Source: Candidula unifasciata
Taxonomy: Eukaryota > Mollusca > Gastropoda > Stylommatophora > Geomitridae
Length of the DNA: 64,000 nt
Direction of reading: 5' to 3'
NCBI GenBank assembly: GCA_905116865.2
Contig: CAJHNH020000724.1
Location: 484,501 to 548,500 of the forward strand
The notes under the pieces are model-generated. The model made no database searches, was not told the DNA's origin, and saw only the letters and a program-made list of their open reading frames with translations. Positions 30,375-42,800 of this stretch are shown here, one piece after another. Position 1 is the stretch's first letter. Every line of letters starts with the position of its first letter. A program made the position numbers and the translations under genes.

Positions 30375-33300
30375 AATGTGTAAAGTAGCTAAGTGTCCTC
30401 ATGTATAAAGTAGCTAAGTGTCCCCATGTGTGAAGTAGCTAAGTGTCCCCATGTGTGAAGTAGCTAAGTGTCCCCATGTGTAAAGTAGCTAAGTGTCCCC
30501 ATGTGTGAAGTAGCTAAGTGTCCCCATGTATAAAGTAGCTAAGTGTCCCCATGTGTAAAGTAGCTAAGTGTCCTCATGTATAAAGTAGCTAAGTGTCCCC
30601 ATGTGTGAAGTAGCTAAGTGTCCCCATGTAAGAAGTAGCTAAGTGTCCCCATGTGTGAAGTAGCTAAGTGCCCCCATGTGTGAAGTAGCTAAGTGTCCTC
30701 ATGTGTGAAGAAGTGTGAAGTAGCTAAGTGTCCTCATGTGTGAAGAAGCTAAGTGTCCCCATGTAAGAAGTAGCTAAGTGTCCTCATGTGTGAAGTAGCT
30801 AAGTGTCCCCATGTAAGAAGTAGCTAAGTGTCCCCATGTGTGAAGTAGCTAAGTGCCCCCATGTGTGAGTAGCTAAGTGTCCCCATGTGTGAAGTAGTAG
30901 GTCCACAAGTGTACCTAAGTGTCCCCATGTGTGAAGTAGCTAAGTGTCCCCATGTTTGTGAAGTAGCTAAAGTGTCCCCCATGTGTGAAGTAGCTAAGTG
31001 TCCTCATGTGTGAAGTAGCTAAGTGTCCCCCATGTGTGAAGTAGCTAAGTTGTCCCCCATGTGTGAAGTAGCTAAGTGTGTCCTCATGTGTGAAGTAGCT
31101 AAGTGCCCCATGTGTGAAGTAGCTAAGTGTCCCCATGTGTGAAGTAGCTAAGTGTCCCCATGTGTGAAGTAGCTAAGTGTCCCCATGTGTGAAGTAGCTA
31201 AGTGTCCTCATGTGTGAAGTAGCTAAGTGTCCCCCATGTGTGAAGTAGCTAAGTGTCCCCATGTGTGAAGTAGCTAAGTGTCCTCATGTGTGAAGTAGCT
31301 AAATGTCCCCATGTGTGAAAGTAGCTAAGTGTCCTCATGTGTGAAGAAGCTAAATGTCCCCATGTGTGAAGTAGCTAAGTGTCCTCATGTGTGAAGTAGC
31401 TAAGTGTCCCCATGTGTGAAGTAGCTAAGTGTCCCTCATGTGTGAAGTAGCTAAGTGTCCTCATGTGTAGCTAAATGTCCCCATATGTGAAGTAAGCTAA
31501 GTGTCCTCATGTGTGAAGTAGCTAAGTGTCCTCATGTGTAAGTAGCTAAGTGTCGTTAATGTGAAGTAGTATCCTCATGTGTGTGAAGTAGCTTAATGTG
31601 TGAAGTAGTCTAAGTGTCCTCATGTGTGAAGTGAAGTAGCTAAGTGTCCCCCATGTGTGAAGTAGCTAAGTGTCCCCATGTGTGAAGTAGCTAAGTGTCC
31701 CCATGTGTGAAGTAGCTAGCATGTAAGAAGTAGCTAAGTGTCCCCATGTGTGAAGTAGCTAAGTGCCCCCATGTGTGAAGTAGCTAAGTGTCCCCATGTG
31801 TGAAGTAGCTAAGTGTCCCCATGTGTGAAGTAGCTAAGTGTCCCCATGTGTGAAGTAAGCTAAGCTGTCCTCATGTGTGAAGTAGCTAAGTGTCCCCCAT
31901 GTGTTAAGTGTCCCCATGTGTGAAGTAGCTAAGTGTCCCTCATGTGTGCTAAAGTAAGAAGCTGAAGTAGCTAAGTGGCCCCCCATGTGTGAAGTAGCTA
32001 AGTGTCCTCATGTGTGAAGTAGCTAAGTGTCCTCATGTGTGAAGTAGCTAAGTGTCCCCCATGTGTGAAGTAGCTAAGTGTCCTCATGTGTGAAGTAGCT
32101 AAGTGTCCTCATGTGTTAAAGTAGCTAAGTGTCCCCATGTGTGAAGTAGCTAAGTGTCCCTCATGTGTGAAGTAGCTAAGTGTCCCCATGTGTGAAGTAG
32201 CTAAGTGTCCCCATGTGTGAAGTAGCTAAGTGTCCTCATGTGTGATGAAGTAGCTAAGTGTCCTCATGTGTGAAGTAGCTAAGTGTCCCTCATGTGTGAA
32301 GTAGCTAAGTGTCCTCATGTGTGAAGTATGTGTAAGTGTCCCCATGTGTGAAGTAGCTAGCATGTGTGAAGTAGCTAAGTGTCCCCATGTGTGAAGTAGC
32401 TAAGTGTCCTCATGTGTGAAGTAGTAGTAGTGTCCTCATGTGTGAAGTAGCTAAGTGTCCCCATGTGTAGCTAAGTGAAGTAGCTAAGTGTCCCCATGTA
32501 AGAAGTAGCTAAGTGTCCCCATGTGTGAAGTAGCTAAGTGTCCCCATGTGTGAAGTAGCTAAGTGTGTCCCATGTGTGAAGTAGCTAAGTGTCCCCATGT
32601 GTGAAGTAGCTAAGTGTCCCCATGTGTGAAGAAGTGTGAAGTAGCTAAGTGTCCCCATGTGTGAAGTAGCTAAGTGTCCCCATGTGTGAAGTAGCTAAGT
32701 GTCCCCATGTGTGAAGTAGCTAAGTGTCCCCCATGTGTGAAGTAGCTAAGTGTCCCCATGTGTGAAGTAGCTAAGTGTCCTCATGTGTGAAGTAGCTAAG
32801 TGTCCTCAGTGTGTGTGAAGTAGCTAAGTGTCCCCATGTGTGAAGTAGCTAAGTGTCCCCATGTGTGAAGTAGCTAAGTGTCCCCATGTGTGAAGTAGCT
32901 AAGTGTCCCCATGTGTGAAGTAGCTAAGTGTCCTCATGTGTGAAGTAGCTAAGTGTCCCCATGTGTGAAGTAGCTAAGTGTCCCCATGTGTGAAGTAGCT
33001 AAGTGTCCTCATGTGTGAAGTAGCTAAATGTCCCCATGTGTGAAGTAGCTAAGTGTCCTCATGTGTGAAGAAGCTAAATGTCCCCATGTGTGAAGTAGCT
33101 AAGTGTCCTCATGTGTGAAGTAGCTAAGTGTCCCCATGTGTGAAGTAGCTAAGTGTCCTCATGTGTGAAGTAGCTAAGTGTCCTTATGTGTAAAGTAGCT
33201 AAATATCCCCATATGTAAAGTAGCTAAGTGTCCCCACGTGTAAAGTAGCTAAGTGTCCCCATGTGTAAAGTAGCTGTGTCCCCATGTGTGAAGTAGCTAA

Positions 33301-36300
33301 GTGTCCTCATGTGAGAAGTAGCTAAGTGTCCTCATGTGTGAAGTAGCTAAGTGTCCCCATGTGTGAAGTAGCTAAGTGTCCCCATGTGTGAAGTAGCTAA
33401 GTGTCCCCATGTAAGAAGTAGCTAAGTGTCCCCATGTGTGAAGTAGCTAAGTGCCCCCATGTGTGAAGTAGCTAAGTGTCCCCATGTGTGAAGTAGCTAA
33501 GTGTCCCCATGTGTGAAGTAGCTAAGTGTCCCCATGTGTGAAGTAGCTAAGTGTCCCCATGTATGAAGTAGCTAAGTGTCCTCATGTGTGAAGTAGCTAA
33601 GTGTCCCCCATGTGTTAAGTAGCTAAGTGTCCCCATGTGTGAAGTAGCTAAGTGTCCTCATGTAAGAAGTAGCTAAGTGTCCTCATGTGTGAAGTAGCTA
33701 AGTGTCCCCATGTAAGAAGTAGCTAAGTGTCCCCATGTGTGAAGTAGCTAAGTGCCCCCATGTGTGAAGTAGCTAAGTGTCCCCATGTGTGAAGTAGCTA
33801 AGTGTCCCCATGTGTGAAGTAGCTAAGTGTCCCCATGTGTGAAGTAGCTAAGTGTCCCCATGTGTGAAGTAGCTAAGTGTCCTCATGTGTGAAGTAGCTA
33901 AGTGTCCCCCATGTGTGAAGTAGCTAAGTGTCCCCATGTGTGAAGTAGCTAAGTGTCCTCATGTGTGAAGTAGCTAAGTGTCCCCATGTGTGAAGTAGCT
34001 AAGTGTCCCCATGTGTGAAGTAGCTAAGTGTCCCCATGTGTGAAGTAGCTAAGTGTCCCCATGTGTGAAGTAGCTAAGTGTCCCCATGTGTGAAGTAGCT
34101 AAGTGTCCTCATGTGTGAAGTAGCTAAGTGTCCTCATGTGTAAAGTAGCTAAATATCCCCATATGTGAAGTAGCTAAGTGTCTTCATGTGTGAAGTAGCT
34201 AAGTGTCCTTATGTGTAAAGTAGCTAAGTGTCCGTATGTGTGAAGTAGTATCCTCATGTGTAAAGTAGCTAAGTGTCCTCATGTGTAAAGTAGCTTAGTG
34301 TGCCCATGTGTGAAGTAGCTAAGTGTCCTCATGTGTGAAGAAGTGTGAAGTAGCTAAGTGTCCTCATGTGTGAAGAAGCTAAGTGTCCCCATGTAAGAAG
34401 TAGCTAAGTGTCCCCATGTGTGAAGTAGCTAAGTGTCCCCATGTAAGAAGTAGCTAAGTGTCCCCATGTGTGAAGTAGCTAAGTGCCCCCATGTGTGAAG
34501 TAGCTAAGTGTCCCCATGTGTGAAGTAGCTAAGTGTCCCCATGTGTGAAGTAGCTAAGTGTCCCCATGTGTGAAGTAGCTAAGTGTCCCCATGTGTGAAG
34601 TAGCTAAGTGTCCTCATGTGTGAAGTAGCTAAGTGTCCCCCATGTGTGAAGTAGCTAAGTGTCCCCATGTGTGAAGTAGCTAAGTGTCCTCATGTGTGAA
34701 GTAGCTAAGTGTCCCCATGTGTGAAGTAGCTAAGTGTCCCCATGTGTGAAGTAGCTAAGTGTCCCCATGTGTGAAGTAGCTAAGTGTCCCCATGTGTGAA
34801 GTAGCTAAGTGTCCTCATGTGTGAAGTAGCTAAGTGTCCCCCATGTGTGAAGTAGCTAAGTGTCCCCATGTGTGAAGTAGCTAAGTGTCCTCATGTGTGA
34901 AGTAGCTAAATGTCCCCATGTGTGAAGTAGCTAAGTGTCCTCATGTGTGAAGAAGCTAAATGTCCCCATGTGTGAAGTAGCTAAGTGTCCTCATGTGTGA
35001 AGTAGCTAAGTGTCCCCATGTGTGAAGTAGCTAAGTGTCCTCATGTGTGAAGTAGCTAAGTGTCCTTATGTGTAAAGTAGCTAAATATCCCCATATGTAA
35101 AGTAGCTAAGTGTCCCCACGTGTAAAGTAGCTAAGTGTCCCCATGTGTAAAGTAGCTGTGTCCCCATGTGTGAAGTAGCTAAGTGTCCTCATGTGAGAAG
35201 TAGCTAAGTGTCCTCATGTGTGAAGTAGCTAAGTGTCCCCATGTGTGAAGTAGCTAAGTGTCCCCATGTGTGAAGTAGCTAAGTGTCCCCATGTAAGAAG
35301 TAGCTAAGTGTCCCCATGTGTGAAGTAGCTAAGTGCCCCCATGTGTGAAGTAGCTAAGTGTCCCCATGTGTGAAGTAGCTAAGTGTCCCCATGTGTGAAG
35401 TAGCTAAGTGTCCCCATGTGTGAAGTAGCTAAGTGTCCCCATGTATGAAGTAGCTAAGTGTCCTCATGTGTGAAGTAGCTAAGTGTCCCCCATGTGTTAA
35501 GTAGCTAAGTGTCCCCATGTGTGAAGTAGCTAAGTGTCCTCATGTAAGAAGTAGCTAAGTGTCCTCATGTGTGAAGTAGCTAAGTGTCCCCATGTAAGAA
35601 GTAGCTAAGTGTCCCCATGTGTGAAGTAGCTAAGTGCCCCCATGTGTGAAGTAGCTAAGTGTCCCCATGTGTGAAGTAGCTAAGTGTCCCCATGTGTGAA
35701 GTAGCTAAGTGTCCCCATGTGTGAAGTAGCTAAGTGTCCCCATGTGTGAAGTAGCTAAGTGTCCTCATGTGTGAAGTAGCTAAGTGTCCCCCATGTGTGA
35801 AGTAGCTAAGTGTCCCCATGTGTGAAGTAGCTAAGTGTCCTCATGTGTGAAGTAGCTAAGTGTCCCCATGTGTGAAGTAGCTAAGTGTCCCCATGTGTGA
35901 AGTAGCTAAGTGTCCCCATGTGTGAAGTAGCTAAGTGTCCCCATGTGTGAAGTAGCTAAGTGTCCTCATGTGTGAAGTAGCTAAGTGTCCCCCATGTGTG
36001 AAGTAGCTAAGTGTCCCCATGTGTGAAGTAGCTAAGTGTCCTCATGTGTGAAGTAGCTAAATGTCCACATGTGTGAAGTAGCTAAGTGTCCTCATGTGTG
36101 AAGAAGCTAAATGTCCCCATGTGTGAAGTAGCTAAGTGTCCTCATGTGTGAAGTAGCTAAGTGTCCCCATGTGTGAAGTAGCTAAGTGTCCTCATGTGTG
36201 AAGTAGCTAAGTGTCCTCATGTGTAAAGTAGCTAAATATCCCCATATGTGAAGTAGCTAAGTGTCTTCATGTGTGAAGTAGCTAAGTGTCCTTATGTGTA

Positions 36301-37049
36301 AAGTAGCTAAGTGTCCGTATGTGTGAAGTAGTATCCTCATGTGTAAAGTAGCTAAGTGTCCTCATGTGTAAAGTAGCTTAGTGTGCCCATGTGTGAAGTA
36401 GCTAAGTGTCCTCATGTGTGAAGAAGTGTGAAGTAGCTAAGTGTCCTCATGTGTGAAGAAGCTAAGTGTCCCCATGTAAGAAGTAGCTAAGTGTCCCCAT
36501 GTGTGAAGTAGCTAAGTGTCCCCATGTAAGAAGTAGCTAAGTGTCCCCATGTGTGAAGTAGCTAAGTGCCCCATGTGTGAAGTAGCTAAGTGTCCCCATG
36601 TGTGAAGTAGCTAAGTGTCCCCATGTGTGAAGTAGCTAAGTGTCCCCATGTGTGAAGTAGCTAAGTGTCCCCATGTGTGAAGTAGCTAAGTGTCCTCATG
36701 TGTGAAGTAGCTAAGTGTCCCCCATGTGTGAAGTAGCTAAGTGTCCCCATGTGTGAAGTAGCTAAGTGTCCTCATGTGTGAAGTAGCTAAGTGTCCCCAT
36801 GTGTGAAGTAGCTAAGTGTCCCCATGTGTGATGTAGCTAAGTGTCCCCATGTGTGAAGTAGCTAAGTGTCCCCATGTGTGAAGTAGCTAAGTGTCCTCAT
36901 GTGTGAAGTAGCTAAGTGTCCCCCATGTGTGAAGTAGCTAAGTGTCCCCATGTGTGAAGTAGCTAAGTGTCCTCATGTGTGAAGTAGCTAAGTGTCCCCA
37001 TGTGTGAAGAGCTAAGTGTCCCCATGTGTGAAGTAGCTAAGTGTCCCCA
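30375..37049. repeat. 25-bp satellite, about 6.7 kb, with higher-order structure
   Basis: Unit GTGTGAAGTAGCTAAGTGTC plus CCCAT; about 265 units. Variants include CCTCAT, GTAAGAAG, AAATATCCCCATATG and CACGTG. Variant strings repeat in order: the block at 33181 recurs at 35062, and that at 34181 recurs at 36264, so roughly 1.9-2.1 kb segments were duplicated. The part between 30900 and 32500 has many indels. It fills most of intron 2 of gene 1. Confidence 0.98.
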
Positions 37050-37079
37050 TATTACTTAAAGTATTCTATTATAGGTCTA

Positions 37080-37345
37080 TTTGTGGACCAAGAGGAGAAG
37101 AAAAGACGCTGGGTTGGATAGGACACATGTGGGAAAAAACCTGAGAGCAATATGACTAAAATGTCTTTGCACTGGAACTCACATGGGCATTAAAGGCAGA
37201 CTTACAACAACAACATCTTATGGAGAATGGAGCAAGAGAGTCAAGTTAGAAAAGATGGGGAGAACATGGGTGAGCTGCATGCAATAGCAAAGGATAAAAA
37301 GACTTGGTGTGAGTTGGTTGAGGGCCTATGCCCCACTGGGGCAGA
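37080..37345 (+). mobile_element. LINE C-terminal end (plus strand)
   Basis: Matches 13250-13530: VDQEEKKRRWVG, then MSLHWNSHGH, and the terminal TTGGTGTGAGTTGGTTGAGG (ELVEG) and CCTATGCCCCACTGGGGCAG (LCPTGA) blocks. Frame broken. It abuts the 25-bp satellite. Confidence 0.8.
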
Positions 37346-37579
37346 AGAATAAAAAGAAGACTATAATACTTATTTGCCATTTAGAGCAAAATTATTATTA
37401 CTATTATTATTGCACACATATACAAGGCTTATGCCCTTTGATGCTCCATGAAAATTGCAAGACCCTACCCCCTTTTCAATTATTTCTTTGAGGTGGCACC
37501 CCTAACAACAACAGGCTTTGTGCTACAGCTCTGTGTGGGGCAATGTCACTTCTTCTTCTTTATTTCTCTACTCCAAGAA

Positions 37580-38000
37580 TGCTTCAAGGTGTCAGGGTAA
37601 GAAGACATCTCTGGAATAGGCCTTTCTGTTCGCTTTGTATATAGTACTTTTGAGTGTCTTTGATATTTGAGTGGTCCCTTTTTCGCACACTTAACCTCTG
37701 TTACCATTGTATCTGCATAATTCTGCTCTCTGTGGTGCCCTGTCTGATGCCAGTCTTGTTACGTGGCCAAACCATTTCACCTGTTGTCTAGCTATAAAGT
37801 TCTGTATTGGTTCTGTGCCGACTCTCCTGCTGATATCATTGTTCTTAAGCTGATATTTCCTTGTTACATCTAGTAAAGTATGTAAACATTTCATTTCTGT
37901 TGTGACTATTTTCCTTCTGTCTTCTGAAGACAGTGTCCATGTTTGACACTGATAGCATAGCTTTGGTAAGAATAATATGTTGAACAATGTTATAGCGAGG
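37580..38000 (-). mobile_element. LINE reverse-transcriptase C-terminal region
   Basis: Minus-strand frame 37987-37691: MFNILFLPKLCYQCQTWTL, DRRKIVTTEMKCLHTLLDVT, NNDISRRVGTEPIQNFIARQ, QVKWFGHVTRL. This is a LINE signature (YGCQTW, EMKCLRxLLGVTR, QxKWFGHVxR). The continuation toward 37580 includes the RGxP-type tail. Open over 98 codons. Confidence 0.88.
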
Positions 38001-38264
38001 CAAAGAGGTGTTTATTTTTCGGCCAGCATCTAACTGGGGTCAGTTCCGGAAGTGGAAGTTGGGTTAAACTAGCCTGAATGTGATAGTCTAGTTCAGGTGT
38101 GACCTTCTAAGAAATTTGAAAACATTGGGACTGGTCCAGCAAACTCTCAATGGCTTACTATAGTGCTCACAGAAAATAAAAAGATCCCATGAACCAAGTA
38201 GAATGTTACAAACAAAGTGACAAATGAAATATTGCTTTTCTTTTTCTTTTTTCTTTCTGTTCGC

Positions 38265-38490
38265 TGGTTTTAAACCTACATGGAAAGTTCTGGCTGTTCA
38301 TCCACTTCTGGAATTTAGTCTTGTTCCAGAAATTGAGTTTAGCCTTGAGTTGGCTACTCACCTTTTAGGCAGATGTGCTCCAATTTCAAAGGAAGCCCCC
38401 CTAATAAGTCATCTCCTGCAACATGCTTTATTTTATTTTTTTTTTAAGGGGGGAGAGGGCTATTCTTGTTTTCGCTCAGAAATGGGGCTC
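38265..38490 (-). mobile_element. GAA-tailed SINE, no tail
   Basis: Minus strand gives TCTGGAGCCCCATTTCTGAG, GAAAACAAGAATAGCC, GGGGGCTTCCTTTGAAATTG, CAGAAGTGGATGAACAGCC and AAAACCAGCGAAC; ends without a GAA expansion. Confidence 0.82.
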
Positions 38491-38546
38491 CAGAAATTAC
38501 AAACAACACAGACAAATTAAATAGTCAATGTATTACTACTACTGAC

Positions 38547-38699
38547 CCAAAAGTGTTTGAGTGTGATCACGAGCACTTAGTGTGTGTCCTGGGCCTAAAA
38601 GTTGCAGGCCTTCCACTCGTTCCCAGTTGAAGTCATCATCTTGAGCTTGTGTCCACCCACAAGTATCTTCCTCAAATGTACAGTTGAAGAGATTTCTTG
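38547..38699 (-). CDS. MAM gene 1, exon 2 (start of MAM1)
   Basis: 153-nt exon; acceptor GTTACACTCTGGCAG ends at 38700 and donor GTCAGT starts at 38546. Phase 1 to phase 1. Encodes RNLFNCTFEEDTCGWTQ, AQDDDFNWERVEG, then GPGHTLSARDHT. First and second MAM cysteines with C-x-F-E-x-D-x-C-x-W and D-D-F-x-W, plus the G-P-x-x-D-H-T consensus. Very similar to the plus-strand exon at 57661-57807 (TQAQDDDF is identical). The donor has C at position +3, which is unusual but functional in other genes. Confidence 0.92.
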
Positions 38700-38758
38700 C
38701 TGCCAGAGTGTAACACAAAACAATCCTGTATGATTATCATATTACAAAAATGAGGGTT

Positions 38759-38904
38759 TTAACTCTTTGAATCCCAAGGAACGCATCATACGTTCACAGG
38801 TTCCTACCTAGAAGCCCAATGAACGCATGATGTGCCGATTTTATTACTTTCTTTACTACCGCCTGGGTCTGTGATGCTAAACCCCCTGGGACTCAAAGAG
38901 TTAA
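38759..38904. mobile_element. 146-bp TTAA MITE, copy 4
   Basis: TTAACTCTTTGAATCCCAAG ... GGGACTCAAAGAGTTAA with TTAA both sides, 60 bp upstream of exon 2 of gene 1. Confidence 0.9.
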
Positions 38905-38944
38905 TCTAAGGTAGGTAGAAATATATATCCTTCACTGGCCACAC

Positions 38945-39045
38945 AGCCATACATAAGTTAGTTGCCTATCCTTTACAGAATGTTGCAGAACCATTCTCAG
39001 CATTATTTTTGCTATTTATGATTTCACTAGGCAATTTTACATTCA
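38945..39045 (-). mobile_element. SINE family A, 3' end only
   Basis: Minus strand: AAAATTGCCTAGTGAAATC, GGTTCTGCAACATTCTGTAA, AGGATAGGCAACTAAC. Confidence 0.75.
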
Positions 39046-39057
39046 GCAGTGTGTCAC

Positions 39058-39165
39058 TGAGGAGCGGCTGGCCGAACGGTTAGAGCACTTGGCTCTCAAG
39101 CGGAAGACCTGGGTTCGAATCCTCATTAAGGCTCAGGATTATGTTCTGTCAGGGGGCCAAAAAAT
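39058..39165 (+). mobile_element. SINE family B-type head
   Basis: GAGGAGCGGCTGGCCGAACG (box A side), then GACCTGGGTTCGAATCCTC (box B). The head is shared with 54838. The body diverges after AAGGCTCAGGATT. It looks like a tRNA gene, but lacks an acceptor stem and a matching anticodon arm. Confidence 0.7.
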
Positions 39166-39798
39166 AATACCCTCTTTTCCTCTATTTTGCTATATAAGTC
39201 TAGTGCTATATTGTCCTATTTTATCACTTTTGTTTATTTCTACTATATAACGCGAGCCGCCAGGTGGCCTAGATCCAGCACCTCTCAAGCAGGAGGTTCA
39301 AATGGTTTTTCCTTTATTATTGTCATTGGGAAGTGCACAAAGAGTAAAGAAGCGCCTCTTTAATATAGGTTATAGAGCAAGACACCTTGTCAAAATTAGG
39401 AGATTTTGTTGGTACCTACTACTTTATCTACCACCAGACACAACAATAGGTATCAAAGATCCCAACTATAACCTATAATGATTGAACAGAATGTTACTGT
39501 TGTAAACGCAATGCTCAGAAAATTAATTACTTTAATTTGTTCTACAAAGAAAATAAGAAATAAATTCGCAAATTTTAGCCAGTCTTACATTAAAGTAAAT
39601 TAAAATACACATGTAGCACAATATTTGTTGTGATTTCTTCTTCTATTTTTCATTTGCCCTTTCTAGAGTGGGCGGCATGCTTTCTTGTGGATTACAGCTA
39701 GGCTGCGTGTATTCCTACTAATGTCGAATGTATAATTATGAAATGTGTGATGAGACTGAAATAGTCGAACCTACAACAAACATGAATATACAACTTAC
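39166..39798. other. Intron, possible second tRNA-like head
   Basis: GAGCCGCCAGGTGGCCTAG and GGAGGTTCAAATGG at about 39254-39308 look like a worn SINE head. TATAGGTTATAG (39365) is inverted at 39465, a possible hairpin element. No gene. Confidence 0.4.
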
Positions 39799-39837
39799 GT
39801 GCCGCTGCTGTGAACTCATCAGCCTCTGCAAACAATG
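39799..39837 (-). CDS. MAM gene 1, exon 1 in window: 39-nt mini-exon
   Basis: Acceptor TTTATTACAG ends at 39838 and donor GTAAGTTG starts at 39798. Phase 1 to phase 1, so it can be spliced in or out without shifting the frame. Encodes (x)LFAEADEFTAAA and joins exon 2 through a proline codon. A short acidic/alanine-rich spacer between a presumed signal peptide and MAM1. Supported by splice sites and phase only. No upstream exon was recognised; a 6-kb satellite begins about 57 bp upstream. Confidence 0.55.
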
Positions 39838-39894
39838 CTGTAATAAACATTTTAGACAGACTAGAAACAATATGTAACCACTTGGTTAATCAGC

Positions 39895-42800
39895 AAATAT
39901 TGTGAATGTAACTAGAATAGTAGCACAAATACTGTGAATGTAACTAGAACAGTAGCACAAATACTGTCAATGTAACTAGAACAGTAGCACAAATACTGTC
40001 AATGTAACTAGAACAATGGCACAAATACTGTCAATGTAACTAGAACAGTAGCACAAATACTGTCAATGTAACTAGAACAGTAGCACAAATACTGTCAATG
40101 TAACTAGAATAGTAGCACAAATACTGTGAATGTAACTAGAACAGTAGCCCAAATACTGTCAATGTAACTAGAACAGTAGCACAAATACTGTGAATGTAAC
40201 TAGAATAGTAGCACAAATACTGTGAATGTAACTAGAACAGTAGCACAAATACTGTCAATGTAACTAGAACAGTAGCACAAATACTGTCAATGTAACTAGA
40301 ACAGTAGCACAAATACTGTCAATGTAACTAGAACAGTAGCACAAATACTGTCAATGTAACTAGAACAGTAGCACAAATACTGTCAATGTAACTAGAACAA
40401 TGGCACAAATACTGTCAATGTAACTAGAATAGTAGCACAAATACTGTGAATGTAACTAGAATAGTAGCACAAATACTGTCAATGTAACTAGAATAGTAGC
40501 ACAAATACTGTGAATGTAACTAGAACAGTAGCACAAATACTGTGAATGTAACTAGAATAGTAGCACAAATACTGTCAATGTAACTAGAATAGTAGCACAA
40601 ATACTGTCAATGTAACTAGAATAGTAGCACAAATACTGTGAATGTAACTAGAATAGTAGCACAAATACTGTCAATGTAACTAGAATAGTAGCACAAATAC
40701 TGTCAATGTAACTAGAATAGTAGCACAAATACTGTGAATGTAACTAGAATAGTAGCACAAATACTGTCAATGTAACTAGAATAGTAGCACAAATACTGTC
40801 AATGTAACTAGAACAGTAGCACAAATACTGTGAATGTAACTAGAACAGTAGCACAAATACTGTCAATGTAACTAGAACAGTAGCACAAATACTGTGAATG
40901 TAACTAGAATAGTAGCACAAATACTGTCAATGTAACTAGAACAGTAGCACAAATACTGTGAATGTAACTAGAATAGTAGCACAAATACTGTCAATGTAAC
41001 TAGAATAGTAGCACAAATACTGTCAATGTAACTAGAACAGTAGCACAAATACTGTGAATGTAACTAGAACAGTAGCACAAATACTGTCAATGTAACTAGA
41101 ACAGTAGCACAAATACTGTGAATGTAACTAGAATAGTAGCACAAATACTGTCAATGTAACTAGAATAGTAGCACAAATACTGTCAATGTAACTAGAACAG
41201 TAGCACAAATACTGTGAATGTAACTAGAACAGTAGCACAAATACTGTCAATGTAACTAGAACAGTAGCACAAATACTGTCCATGTAACTAGAATAGTAGC
41301 ACAAATACTGTGAATGTAACTAGAATAGTAGCACAAATACTGTTAATGTAACTAGAACAGTAGCACAAATACTGTCAATGTAACTAGAACAGTAGCACAA
41401 ATACTGTGAATGTAACTAAAAGAGTAGCACAAATACTGTCAATGTAACTAGAACAGTAGCACAAATACTGTCAATGTAACTAGAACAGTAGCACAAATAC
41501 TGTGAATGTAACTAGAATAGTAGCACAAATACTGTCAATGTAACTAGAACAGTAGCACAAATACTGTCAATGTAACTAGAACAGTAGCACAAATACTGTG
41601 AATGTAACTAGAATAGTAGCACAAATACTGTGAATGTAACTAGAACAGTAGCACAAATACTGTCAATGTAACTAGAACAGTAGCACAAATACTGTCAATG
41701 TAACTAGAACAGTAGCACAAATACTGTCAATGTAACTAGAACAGTAGCACAAATACTGTCAATGTAACTAGAATAGTAGCACAAATACTGTGAATGTAAC
41801 TAGAATAGTAGCACAAATACTGTGAATGTAACTAGAATAGTAGCACAAATACTCTCAATGTAACTAGAACAGTAGCACAAATACTGTCAATGTAACTAGA
41901 ATAGTAGCACAAATACTGTCAATGTAACTAGAACAGTAGCACAAATACAGTCAATGTAACTAGAACAGTAGCACAAATACTGTCAATGTAACTAGAACAG
42001 TAGCACAAATACTGTCAATGTAACTAGAATAGTAGCACAAATACTGTGAATGTAACTAGAATAGTAGCACAAATACTCTCAATGTAACTAGAACAGTAGC
42101 ACAAATACTGTCAATGTAACTAGAATAGTAGCACAAATACTGTCAATGTAACTAGAACAGTAGCACAAATACTGTCAATGTAACTAGAACAGTAGCACAA
42201 ATACTGTCAATGTAACTAGAACAGTAGCACAAATACTGTCAATGTAACTAGAATAGTAGCACAAATACTGTGAATGTAACTAGAACAGTAGCACAAAAAC
42301 TGTCAATGTAACTAGAACAATGGCACAAATACTGTCAATGTAACTAGAACAGTAGCACAAAAACTGTCAATGTAACTAGAACAATGGCACAAATACTGTC
42401 AATGTAACTAGAACAGTAGCACAAATACTGTCAATGTAACTAGAATAGTAGCACAAATACTGTCAATGTAACTAGAATAGTAGCACAAATACTGTGAATG
42501 TAACTAGAATAGTAGCACAAATACTCTCAATGTAACTAGAACAGTAGCACGAATACTGTCAATGTAACTAGAATAGTAGCACAAATACTGTCAATGTAAC
42601 TAGAACAGTAGCACAAATACTGTCAATGTAACTAGAACAGTAGCACAAATACTGTCAATGTAACTAGAACAGTAGCACAAATACTGTCAATGTAACTAGA
42701 ACAGTAGCACAAAAACTGTCAATGTAACTAGAACAATGGCACAAATACTGTCAATGTAACTAGAATAGTAGCACAAATACTGTCAATGTAACTAGAATAG

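Noticed and set aside
39058..39140. Possible tRNA gene (GGCTGGCCGAACGGTTAGAGC ... GGGTTCGAATCC)
   Set aside because: The same head begins a SINE at 54838, and there is no paired acceptor stem or clear anticodon loop; it is a tRNA-derived SINE head.
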